Assembly (NCBI GenBank): GCA_002551355.1
Contig: NTHE01000002.1
Location: 62,001 to 126,000, forward strand
Length of the DNA: 64,000 bases
Reading direction: 5' to 3'
DNA from: Streptomyces sp. man185
GTDB taxonomy: Bacteria; Actinomycetota; Actinomycetes; Streptomycetales; Streptomycetaceae
Positions 16,923 through 24,288 of this stretch are shown piece by piece (position 1 is the stretch's first letter; the number at the start of each line of letters is the position of its first letter). Under the pieces are notes generated by a model, which saw nothing but the letters and a program-made list of their open reading frames with translations, had not been told where the DNA came from and searched no databases. Position numbers and translations under genes: made by a program.

Positions 16923-17170
16923 GTGCCGCGCACCGGCCATGCGCAACCCTTCGCGGCTGAGCTCCTCCAGCGGTTCACCTCCACCCAGCGTGGCGCGCAC
17001 CTTGCCCGTCGACTCTTACTGCACCAACTCGACGCATGGGGCGTGCCGCACGGCAGCGAGGCATCCGGCACCACCGCGCTGCTCGTCGCGGAACTCGCAG
17101 CCAACGCCGCCCCGCACGGCCGTGTTCCGGCCGGTACATCGAGGTCGCCGCTGAGGCCTCGGTCGGACCC
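16923..17170 (+). pseudogene. Remnant of an RsbW-like ATP-binding (HATPase) regulator
   Basis: The frame from 16923 reads FTSTQRGAHLARRLLLHQLDAWG and TTALLVAELAANAAPHGRVP, the N-terminal part of small Streptomyces HATPase (anti-sigma-type) proteins. After HGRVP the sense continues in another frame (GRYIEVAAE), so a one-base shift breaks it. No GxGL ATP-lid follows. Clearly non-functional. Confidence 0.65.
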
Positions 17171-17194
17171 TGTTTCCCGCGCGTTGTCCCGGCC

Positions 17195-17290
17195 CTACGT
17201 GCCGTTCCGGCGCAGGGCGAGGAGCGTCGTGTCGTCGGTGCGGGTCGCCCAGGCGGGCCGCGAAGTGGTCGACGTAGTCCTGGAGTCCGG
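17195..17290 (-). pseudogene. C-terminal scrap of a PP2C/SpoIIE-type phosphatase
   Basis: On the minus strand WATRTDDTTLLALRRNGT then stop resembles the end of SpoIIE-like phosphatases (TDDxxLLxxR). Only about 30 codons remain, and the upstream reading changes frame. Weak call based on a short motif. Confidence 0.4.
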
Positions 17291-17600
17291 CGTGGCCGGG
17301 CCGCCTCGGGCGGCTTCCCGGAAACAGCGTTGCGCAGCTAAGAGAAGACGGCGCGTGTCATGGTCCGGGTCGGACGGACGACCTTCGGTCAGGGCGGTCC
17401 GAGCACATCAGGATGAGGTCACCGATCTCCTGCGGCGTCGCGATGGCGATGCAGGCCGCGCCGGGACAGGACGCCCAGAGAGCTCGGGCCCGCCGCCGTG
17501 GGTCGGTAGCTGGGTGTCGGGACCATCGTGCACCAGGGCGGGGCGAGGTTTCTCGCGCAGGCCCACCGAGGTACGGGACGCCGTCTCGCCCAACGAGGTT

Positions 17601-17672
17601 TGACGCATCTACTTCCCCCTCGACTCCGAGGAGAAGCGGTTCATCGTGAACCATGTGGGACTGCACCTGTAG
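17601..17672 (+). pseudogene. Unidentified C-terminal gene fragment
   Basis: The frame ending at TAG 17670-17672 reads RIYFPLDSEEKRFIVNHVG then LHL. It looks like the end of a real protein (good codon usage, hydrophobic pattern), but no start or upstream coding sequence fits. Family not recognised. Between 17300 and 17600 nothing else interpretable was seen. Confidence 0.35.
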
Positions 17673-17711
17673 CCGGCCCCGGCGGGCAGCCTGGTCACTG
17701 ACTGTCGGCAG

Positions 17712-17730
17712 TGACGCTCGTTTGACGCTC
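17712..17730 (+). repeat. TGACGCTC direct-repeat pair near the right end
   Basis: TGACGCTC occurs at 17712-17719 and 17723-17730, the same 11-bp spacing as the pair near the left end (12167-12185). A single further copy is at 17927-17934. They may be arm-type integrase sites; no integrase is present to test this. Confidence 0.55.
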
Positions 17731-17808
17731 CAGGTCCCCACCCAGGATGGCGAGCTGAGAAATGGGTGTCTGACCTGGGCTTTTCCGTGACTCGCCCAGA
17801 CCAAAGCC

Positions 17809-17882
17809 TTTCCGATGACGCACCATGTCGAGTGCGTGGCGATTCTGGAGCCGGCCGCGAAGGGCGCCTGAACTGCGGTTTC
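17809..17882 (+). repeat. Right copy of the methyltransferase 3'-end repeat (attR-like)
   Basis: Bases 17809-17864 are identical to the end of the rRNA methyltransferase gene and still read in frame to a TGA (FPMTHHVECVAILEPAAKGA). No other part of that gene is present here, so a functional copy is excluded. Confidence 0.9.
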
Positions 17883-17951
17883 GTGCATGCGCCTGATGCG
17901 CGGTCTGGGCGTTGAGGGCGATATCCTGACGCTCACTCGGCACTTGTTCTG

Positions 17952-18356
17952 ATGGGGTGTCAGGCAGCGGAGGTGGTGCGGGGCTTCGGTCTGGCCATGC
18001 TGGAGTTCATCGCGACCGCGGTTTGGGACGAGAAGCTCATCGGTCTGCTGCGAGCCCGCGTGGAGGTCCAGCTGAACGCCTACGGGCGGGTCCCCGCTTC
18101 CGGGCGCCCGGCGGGCGAGCACCTGCCCGTCGACGACATCGCACAGCTCATGACCGCACTCGACCAGGGCGTCTCCGTGCTCCGGTTGAGCGGCATCGCC
18201 TCCGTGGACGGCGCGCTGATGCGCACCGGCCTGTGCCGCCTCCTCGACCCGGAGAGCGCCGCCGTCGAACCGTCACCGGCTCGGGGCGGCCACGCCCCCC
18301 ACCTGCCGGACATCGAGTGGGTGCGAAGGCTCACCCGGGACACCCCGGACGCCTGA
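17952..18356 (+). pseudogene. C-terminal half of a TetR-family regulator
   Basis: The frame encodes about 134 residues resembling the ligand-binding C-terminal part of TetR proteins (LAMLEFIATAVWDEKLIGLLRARVEV, then LPVDDIAQLMTALDQGVSVLRLSG). There is no N-terminal HTH: upstream is the right repeat of the putative element. The insertion or its decay may have removed the 5' part. If expressed, it could not bind DNA as a normal TetR protein does. Confidence 0.5.
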
Positions 18357-18465
18357 ACCGGCCCCCGTCGGGAAGCCGCGCCGCTGCCGGGAGGACCCGG
18401 TTCGACGGCGCCCCACCTCCGGCGGGCCGGAAGACCGGATGAGCGCCGGGGACGGGCGTGGCCGG

Positions 18466-19329
18466 TCAGGTACCCACGTGTCGTGCTCCCAGTACCGGCA
18501 GCAACCGCAGCTTCTCGTCGTCCGCCGACCCCGGGGCGGCTGTGTACACCAGCAGCGTCTGGTTCTGCTCCGGGTCCACCAGGACCTGGCACTGCAGGGT
18601 CAGGACGCCCAGCTCGGGATGGCGCACACGCTTGGGATCCACGCGGGGAGCGTCGATCTCGTGCGCGCTCCACAGCGAGGCGAACTCGTCGCTGCGCTCC
18701 AGGAGGCGGTCGCGCAGCTCCTCGGCGCGACCGCCGGCTCCCTGCCGGGAGTAGGCGGCGCGCAGGCCGGAGGTGAAGAAGCGGCTGTGCAGCGGATGGT
18801 CCTCCGCCGGATACAGCAGCCGGGCGGCGGGGTCGGTGAACCACCGGTAGGTGAGACTGCGCTCGGGTCCGGTGTACCCCGTCTGGTCGCCGAGGAGCGC
18901 TGAGGCCATCGGGGTCTGGGCGAGGGTCTCCGCCACGTCGCTGACGACCTGCGCCGGGGTGTCGTCCAGCCGTCCGAGGATGCGCATCAGGCCGGGCGTG
19001 ATGTGGTCCGAGCGGAGATCGCCGGGGCGGGAGGGCGTGTTGTGCCCGGCGATGCGGAAGAGGTGATCGCGTTCGGCGAGGGAGAGGCGCAGGCCGCGGG
19101 CGATGGCGGCGAGCATCGGCTCCGACGGCTGCGGCCCGCGCTGCTGTTCCAGCCGGCTGTAGTAGTCGGTGGACATCCCGCTCAGCGCCGCCGCCTCCTC
19201 CCGGCGCAGTCCGCGGGTGCGGCGCCGCGGCCCGCGGGGCAGGCCCACGTCCTCCGGTTGCAGGGCTTCCCGCCGGGTGCGGAGGAAGTCCGCGAGTTGT
19301 GCTCGGTCCACGGTTCCAGTCTCCCTCAT
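18466..19329 (-). CDS. MmyB-like helix-turn-helix transcriptional regulator
   Basis: A 287-residue regulator. The N-terminal HTH_XRE (about 10-85) has the family signature RTRGLRREEAAALSGMSTDYYSRLEQQRG. The C-terminal MmyB-like ligand-binding domain (about 110-280) has LGRLDDTPAQVVSD, the WFTDPAARLLYP region and VYTAAPGSADDEKLRLL. These regulators typically control an adjacent oxidoreductase and may bind a fatty acid-like ligand. It lies 49 bp downstream of the SDR gene on the same strand. Confidence 0.88.
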   Translation of the reverse strand: MRETGTVDRAQLADFLRTRREALQPEDVGLPRGPRRRTRGLRREEAAALSGMSTDYYSRLEQQRGPQPSEPMLAAIARGLRLSLAERDHLFRIAGHNTPSRPGDLRSDHITPGLMRILGRLDDTPAQVVSDVAETLAQTPMASALLGDQTGYTGPERSLTYRWFTDPAARLLYPAEDHPLHSRFFTSGLRAAYSRQGAGGRAEELRDRLLERSDEFASLWSAHEIDAPRVDPKRVRHPELGVLTLQCQVLVDPEQNQTLLVYTAAPGSADDEKLRLLPVLGARHVGT

Positions 19330-19378
19330 GCCCCGTAACCGAGGCCGGCGGCGGTGGTGGCTGTGTGCGGGTGGGGCG

Positions 19379-20134
19379 TCAGAGCAGCATGCCGCCCGAC
19401 GCCTCGATGCGCTGCCCGGTGACCCAGGAGGTGCCCTCGGCGAGCAGCGCGGCGGCCGCGGCGCCGATGTCCTCGGCCTCTCCGGGACGCCCCATGGCCG
19501 TGACGCCGCTCAGCATGGAGCGCATCTCCTGGTTGTCACGGACTCCGCCGCCGCCGAAGTCGGTGCCGGTGGCACCCGGCGCGAGGGCGTTGACCGCGAT
19601 ACCGCGCGGGCCCAGTTCCTTGGCGAGGTAGCGGGTGAGGATCTCCACCGCGCCCTTGGCCGCCGCGTACGCCGCGGTGGGTGCGGCGATGAAGCGGGTC
19701 AGGCCGGTGGAGACGTTGAGGATGCGCCCGCCGTCCTTGATCAACGGCAGCAGAGCCTGGGTGAGGAAGAAGACCCCCTTGACGTGGACGCCCATCAGCC
19801 CGTCGAACTGCTCTTCGGTGGTCTCCTCGAAGGGTGCGTGCACGCCGTGTCCGGCGTTGTTGACGAGGACGTCGAGGTCCTCGCGGCCCCACTCCTGGGC
19901 CAGCGCCGCCCGCACCTGTGCGGTGAAGGCCGGGAACGCGGAGGTGTCTGCGGTGTCCAGCCGCAGGGCGACCGCCGTACGGCCCAGCTTCCGGGCCTCC
20001 TCGACGACGGCCTGGGCCTCCTCGGCGTGCGAGCGGTAGGTGAGGATCAGATCGGTGCCTGCTGCGGCCAGGTGCAGGGCAGTGCTGCGGCCGAGGCCGC
20101 GGTTGGCTCCGGTGATCAGGGCGATGCGCGTCAT
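19379..20134 (-). CDS. Short-chain dehydrogenase/reductase (SDR)
   Basis: A 251-residue classical SDR. The cofactor motif GANRGLG is at about residues 9-15, NNAGHG at about 90, and the catalytic Ser-Tyr-Lys site includes NVSTGL and YAAAKGAVEIL. The C-terminus SWVTGQRIEASGGML is typical. NADP(H) preference is suggested by the Arg after the glycine motif. AAAGGGAG lies 7 bases before the ATG. Substrate unknown. It is followed by the MmyB-type gene, often seen paired with SDRs. Confidence 0.88.
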   Translation of the reverse strand: MTRIALITGANRGLGRSTALHLAAAGTDLILTYRSHAEEAQAVVEEARKLGRTAVALRLDTADTSAFPAFTAQVRAALAQEWGREDLDVLVNNAGHGVHAPFEETTEEQFDGLMGVHVKGVFFLTQALLPLIKDGGRILNVSTGLTRFIAAPTAAYAAAKGAVEILTRYLAKELGPRGIAVNALAPGATGTDFGGGGVRDNQEMRSMLSGVTAMGRPGEAEDIGAAAAALLAEGTSWVTGQRIEASGGMLL

Positions 20135-20339
20135 GGTTGGCTCCCTTTCGGTGAGGTGCGGGCAGGACCGCCGGTCCGCCGCCTTCCCGTCCACGGTGTC
20201 GCAGGCCGAAGGGCGGATGAAGGCCGCAGTGATCCAGGGACCGCGAATCCCCCCATACGGACTCCGCCATGACCTCCGGCCTGCCTGGTGCCCGAGCCCG
20301 CGGGGTCAGGCACACCGGTGTTCTGTCCGGAGCCCCGTC

Positions 20340-21083
20340 TCACGCCGGCTGCCAGACTCGGGACAGGGCCGTCGGCGTGAGCACCTGCGCGGGTGGGCCC
20401 TGTCCGACCAGTCGGCCGTAGCTGAGGAGCAGGCAGGCGTCGGCCGAGCGGGCGGCCTCCAGGTCGTGCGTGGCCTGGACGACGGTCGTGCCGTCGGCGA
20501 CCAGTTCCGTCAGCAGCGCCGTGATCCGTTTCCGGGCTTCGGGGTCGAGCCCGGTGGTCGGCTCGTCCAGAAGCAGCAGGTCGGACTGTTGGGCGAGGCC
20601 CTGGGCGATCAGTACGCGCTGACGCTGCCCGCCGGACAGCTCGCCGAGCTGGCGGTCGGCGAGGTCGGCGACGCCCAGTCGTTCCATGGCGGAGTCGACC
20701 ACGGTTCGGTCCTGCCGGGTCAGCCGTCGCCACAGCCCTCGCTCTGCCCAGCGGCCCAGCTCCACGGCCTGCCGTGCGGTGAGGGGGAGTGTGTCGCCGA
20801 CGGCGCTGCGCTGTGGGACGAAGGCCGGCGGGCGGCCTTGCGCGTACCGGAGTTGGCCGGATGTGGCATCGATCACGCCGGCGAGGACGCCGAGCAGCGT
20901 GGACTTGCCGCTGCCGTTCGGTCCGACCAGCGCCGTCATGGTCAACGCCGGTATCACCGAGCTGAGTTGGCGGAGCACCGGACGGCCGGGGTAGCCCGCG
21001 TCCAGGTCGTGGAACCGGACTCGCTCGCCCCGTGGTTCATCTCCGGGTGGCGTCGGCAAGCTGTTATTGAACATGATTGTCAT
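20340..21083 (-). CDS. aztA: Zinc ABC transporter ATP-binding protein AztA
   Basis: A 247-residue ABC ATPase: Walker A GPNGSGKST, Q-loop AFVPQRS, signature LSGGQRQR, Walker B LLLLDEPTTGLD and switch His in ATHDLEA. It is divergent from the zinc permease aztB, with which it presumably forms the transporter. The ATG at 21083 is preferred: TACGAT (21098-21093 on this strand) is a -10 box giving a near-leaderless mRNA. The Zur box at 21068-21082 overlaps codons 1-6, so zinc-bound Zur should block it directly. Confidence 0.87.
   Translation of the reverse strand: MTIMFNNSLPTPPGDEPRGERVRFHDLDAGYPGRPVLRQLSSVIPALTMTALVGPNGSGKSTLLGVLAGVIDATSGQLRYAQGRPPAFVPQRSAVGDTLPLTARQAVELGRWAERGLWRRLTRQDRTVVDSAMERLGVADLADRQLGELSGGQRQRVLIAQGLAQQSDLLLLDEPTTGLDPEARKRITALLTELVADGTTVVQATHDLEAARSADACLLLSYGRLVGQGPPAQVLTPTALSRVWQPA
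21068..21082. promoter_or_regulatory. Zur box between aztA and aztB
   Basis: TGAACATGATTGTCA is a 15-bp near-palindrome matching the actinobacterial Zur consensus TGAAAATGATTTTCA at 12 of 15 positions, including all the TGA/TCA and ATGAT core bases. It sits in the spacer of the aztB promoter (TAGAGT -10 at 21086-21091) and inside the aztA start, so one site can repress both directions. Confidence 0.85.
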
Positions 21084-21097
21084 TGTAGAGTCATCGT

Positions 21098-21994
21098 ATG
21101 GAGTGGTTGACGGCCCCCTTCGAGGCGGCCTTCGTGCAGCGTGCCCTGTGGGCCGGGATCCTGGTGTCGGCGATATGCGCCCTGGCCGGGACATGGGTGG
21201 TGCTGAGGGGGATGGCCTTCCTCGGTGACGCCATGTCCCACGGACTCCTCCCGGGCGTCGCGGTCGCCGCGCTGCTCGGCGGCAACCTGCTGGTGGGGGC
21301 GGTGGCGAGCGCGGCCGTCATGGCAGCAGGCGTCACCGCCCTCGGCCGCACCCCAAGGCTGTCCCAGGACACCGGAATCGGCCTGCTCTTCGTCGGCATG
21401 CTGTCTCTCGGCGTCATCATCGTGTCGCGCTCGCAGTCGTTCGCCGTGGACCTCACCGGCTTCCTCTTCGGCGACGTCCTCGCCGTCCGCGAGAGCGACC
21501 TGGTCCTCCTCGCGGTGGCACTGCTGCTGGCGCTGGTCGTCTCGGTGCTCGGCCACCGCGCCTTCCTGGCCCTCGCATTCGACGAGCGCAAGGCCCGGAC
21601 GCTCGGCCTGCGCCCCCGGCTCGCGCATGCCGTGCTGCTCGGTCTGCTGGCCCTGGCCATCGTCGCCTCCTTCCACATCGTGGGCACGCTGCTCGTTCTC
21701 GGCCTGCTCATCGCCCCGCCCGCGGCAGCCCTGCCATGGGCGCGAAGCGTCCACGGCGTCATGGCCCTTGCCGCGGTCCTCGGCGCGGCCGCCACCTTCG
21801 GCGGCCTGCTGCTCTCCTGGCACCTGCGCACGGCGGCCGGCGCGACCGTCTCGGCCCTCGCGGTCAGCCTCTTCTTCCTGTCCCACCTGGCGTCCGGGTT
21901 CCACCACCGACGTCGTACGCGCCGCGCCGGCCTCCCCGCTCGCGCCGTCACGTTCACCGCGAACACCCCCACGACCCGACCGAACGAAACCTGA
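21098..21994 (+). CDS. aztB: Zinc ABC transporter permease AztB
   Basis: A 298-residue membrane protein of the ABC-3 (ZnuB/MntB) family with about eight to nine helices. Family features include GTWVVLRGMAFLGDAMSHGLLPGVA (residues about 26-50) and, later, SFHIVGTLLVLGLLIAPPAAA. The C-terminus is basic. The ATG is 6 bases after a TAGAGT -10 box, consistent with leaderless translation. It is followed 10 bases later by the first aztD-like gene, giving the operon aztB-aztD1-aztC. Confidence 0.9.
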   Translation: MEWLTAPFEAAFVQRALWAGILVSAICALAGTWVVLRGMAFLGDAMSHGLLPGVAVAALLGGNLLVGAVASAAVMAAGVTALGRTPRLSQDTGIGLLFVGMLSLGVIIVSRSQSFAVDLTGFLFGDVLAVRESDLVLLAVALLLALVVSVLGHRAFLALAFDERKARTLGLRPRLAHAVLLGLLALAIVASFHIVGTLLVLGLLIAPPAAALPWARSVHGVMALAAVLGAAATFGGLLLSWHLRTAAGATVSALAVSLFFLSHLASGFHHRRRTRRAGLPARAVTFTANTPTTRPNET

Positions 21995-22004
21995 GGCGAT
22001 CTCC

Positions 22005-23240
22005 TTGTTCGTCCGAACGAACGTCCCCCTGGCGCCGGCACTCCTCTCCGTGGTCCTCATGACCGCGGGCTGCGCGAGCCAGGTCGACTCCAAGTCCCGC
22101 CCCGTAAGCCCTACTTCGCCCACTGCTCCGCACGGCTACGTGGAAGGCGCCGCCGAAGCCGCCGAGCAGCAGTCCCGGCTCCTCCTCGGTGACGCCGACT
22201 CCGGCGACACGCGAGTGCTGGACCTGATCACCGGCAAGACCCACGACACCGCGCGCAGAGCCGGAGTCACCGAACTCACCACGGACGGCCGCTTCGGCTA
22301 CTTCCACGGCGCGAACGGCACCCACGTCCTCGACAGCGGCGCGTGGATGGTCGACCACGGAGACCATGTGCACTACTACAGCGCGAAGACCAAGGAGGTG
22401 GGAGAGCTCCCGGGCGGCACCGGCACGAGCATCCGCAGCGACAAGGGCGTCACCGTCGTCACGGCGGCGGACGGGAAGGCGACGGCGTACCGCCGCGCCG
22501 AGCTGGAGAAGGGCACCCTCGGTACGCCGGACAAACTCCCGGGCACCCACGCCGGTCCCGTCGTGCCGTACGCCGAACACCTCGTCACGCTCGTGCGCGA
22601 CGGCGACGCTCCCGCGAAGGCCGTGGTCCTCGACCGGTCCGGCAAGCGCGTCGCCGCTCCTCGGTCCGCGTGCGAGGACCCGAAGGGCGACGCGGTCACC
22701 CGGCGGGGGGTCGTCCTCGGCTGCGCCGACGGCGCCCTGCTCGTCCGCGAGGACGACGGCGCCTTCACCGCCGAGAAGATCCCGTACGGCGAGGACGTGC
22801 CGGACCCGGAACGGGCCGCGGAGTTCCGGCACCGGCCGGGCAGCACCACGCTCACCGCGCGGGCGGGCAAGAACGCCGTCTGGATCCTGGACGTCACCGA
22901 ACGTGCCTGGAAGCGCGTGGAGACCGGCCCGGTGGTCGCCGCCAACACCGCGGGTGAAGGCGCCCCGCTCGTCGTCCTGGAGCGTGACGGAGCCCTGCAC
23001 GGTTACGACATATCCACCGGCGAGGAGACCACCGCAACCGGCCGTCTGCTGAAGGACGTTCCCGAGGCCGCCGGCGGCGGGACCGGGGCACCGGTGATCG
23101 AGGTCGACCGGAGCAGGGCCTACCTCAACGACCCCGCCGGCAGACGCGTGTACGAGATCGACTACAACGACGACCTCCGTGTCGCCCGCACCTTCGACCT
23201 GGACGTCCGGCCGTCCCTGATGGTGGAGACGGGCCGATGA
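22005..23240 (+). CDS. AztD-like zinc metallochaperone, first copy (lipoprotein)
   Basis: A 411-residue predicted lipoprotein beta-propeller. The lipobox MTAGC places the lipidated Cys at about residue 23. The histidine motif DHGDHVH (117-123) is the one expected of AztD proteins, which hand zinc to AztC outside the membrane. The later AztD tract GHVxxHGG..FxDGTGE is lost here (GTSIRSDKGVTVVTAADG). Two cysteines (SACED, LGCADG) are conserved with the second copy. The TTG start at 22005 follows GAGG; it lies between aztB and aztC and overlaps aztC by ATGA. Confidence 0.78.
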   Translation: MFVRTNVPLAPALLSVVLMTAGCASQVDSKSRPVSPTSPTAPHGYVEGAAEAAEQQSRLLLGDADSGDTRVLDLITGKTHDTARRAGVTELTTDGRFGYFHGANGTHVLDSGAWMVDHGDHVHYYSAKTKEVGELPGGTGTSIRSDKGVTVVTAADGKATAYRRAELEKGTLGTPDKLPGTHAGPVVPYAEHLVTLVRDGDAPAKAVVLDRSGKRVAAPRSACEDPKGDAVTRRGVVLGCADGALLVREDDGAFTAEKIPYGEDVPDPERAAEFRHRPGSTTLTARAGKNAVWILDVTERAWKRVETGPVVAANTAGEGAPLVVLERDGALHGYDISTGEETTATGRLLKDVPEAAGGGTGAPVIEVDRSRAYLNDPAGRRVYEIDYNDDLRVARTFDLDVRPSLMVETGR

Positions 23241-24199
23241 GCGTACGGGTGAGGGCGGCGCGGCTGCGCGCCCTGCTGCTGACCCTGGTCTCCTTCCTCG
23301 TCGTCGCCGGCACGTCGACCGGCTGCGCGGGCGGCGGCGGCGACCGGCCCCGGATCGTGGTGACGACCAACATCCTCGGCGACATCACCCGGGAGATCGT
23401 CGGAAGCGAGGCGGACGTCAGCGTCCTGATGAAACCCAACGCCGACCCGCACTCCTTCGGACTCTCCGCCGTGCAGGCCGCCGAACTGGAGGGCGCGGAT
23501 CTGGTCGTCCACAACGGCCTGGGCCTGGAGGAGAACGTCCTGCGGCACGTGGAGGCGGCCCGGGAATCGGGAGTGGCCGCCTTCGCGGCGGGTGAGGCGG
23601 CCGACCCTCTGACCTTCCATGCCGACGAGGAGGGCGGTCCGGGCGACGGGGCCGGGGCGCCCGACCCGCACTTCTGGACCGACCCCGACCGCGTGCGCAC
23701 GGTGGCCGGCCTGATCACCGACCAGGTGGTCGAGCACGTGGACGGCGTCGACGAGAAGGCCGTGCGGGACAACGCCGAACGCTACGACGGACGGCTCGCC
23801 GACCTCACCGCCTGGATGGGGAAGTCCTTCGCGGCCATACCCGAGGGCCGCCGCGCGCTGGTCACCAACCACCACGTCTTCGGCTACCTCGCCGACCGCT
23901 TCGGCTTCCGCGTGATCGGCGCGGTCATCCCCAGCGGCACGACGCTCGCCTCGCCGAGCTCCTCCGACCTGCGCTCCCTCACCCGGGCCATGGAGAAGGC
24001 CGGGGTGCGCACCGTCTTCGCCGACTCCTCCCAGCCCACCCGGCTCGCCGACGTCCTGCGCCAGGAGATGGGCGGTGACGTGGACGTCGTCCCGCTGTAC
24101 TCCGAGTCGCTGACCGAGAAGGGCAAGGGCGCCGGCACCTACCTGGAAATGATGCGCGCCAACACCTCGGCCATGGCCGAGGGCCTCACCGGCGACTGA
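23237..24199 (+). CDS. aztC: Zinc ABC transporter substrate-binding lipoprotein AztC
   Basis: A 320-residue cluster A-I (ZnuA-type) binding protein. Lipobox STGC gives lipidated Cys30. Likely metal ligands are His72 (NADPHSF), His145 (PDPHFWTD), His212/213 (TNHHVFGY) and Asp263 (FADSSQP). The zinc loop between about 125 and 145 is short with a single His, as in AztC rather than ZnuA. It overlaps the preceding aztD-like gene by 4 bases. Supports zinc rather than manganese together with the Zur box and AztD neighbours. Confidence 0.88.
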   Translation: MSVRVRAARLRALLLTLVSFLVVAGTSTGCAGGGGDRPRIVVTTNILGDITREIVGSEADVSVLMKPNADPHSFGLSAVQAAELEGADLVVHNGLGLEENVLRHVEAARESGVAAFAAGEAADPLTFHADEEGGPGDGAGAPDPHFWTDPDRVRTVAGLITDQVVEHVDGVDEKAVRDNAERYDGRLADLTAWMGKSFAAIPEGRRALVTNHHVFGYLADRFGFRVIGAVIPSGTTLASPSSSDLRSLTRAMEKAGVRTVFADSSQPTRLADVLRQEMGGDVDVVPLYSESLTEKGKGAGTYLEMMRANTSAMAEGLTGD

Positions 24200-24212
24200 C
24201 CGGCTTACCCCG

Positions 24213-24238
24213 AGGGCCGGCGTACGATCACCGGCCCT
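24213..24238 (+). terminator. Hairpin between aztC and the second aztD
   Basis: An 8-bp stem (24213-24220 with 24231-24238) and 10-nt loop lie 14 bases after aztC. The loop contains TACGAT, a possible -10 box for the downstream aztD. It may act as a terminator or attenuator. No Zur box is evident here. Confidence 0.5.
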
Positions 24239-24288
24239 TCCACCCCACCATGCCGTGCCCTGAGGGCCGGAGAGGACATATACACACG

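Larger units (their letters stand above)
11932..17882. mobile_element. Putative decayed integrated element in the 3' end of the rRNA methyltransferase gene
   Basis: The interval is bounded by direct repeats of the methyltransferase 3' end (left 11932-12005, right 17809-17882). Inside are a type VII toxin locus, broken gene fragments, and short TGACGCTC repeats near both ends. Restoring the target gene's 3' end and leaving a second copy at the far end is the hallmark of tyrosine-recombinase integration. No integrase, excisionase or transfer gene remains, so this is inferred as a remnant. An alternative is an old segmental duplication of the gene end. Confidence 0.6.

Noticed and set aside
17358..18122. 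254-codon minus-strand frame across the right repeat
   Set aside because: It reads through the duplicated methyltransferase end in the antisense direction and through several gene fragments. Not a gene.
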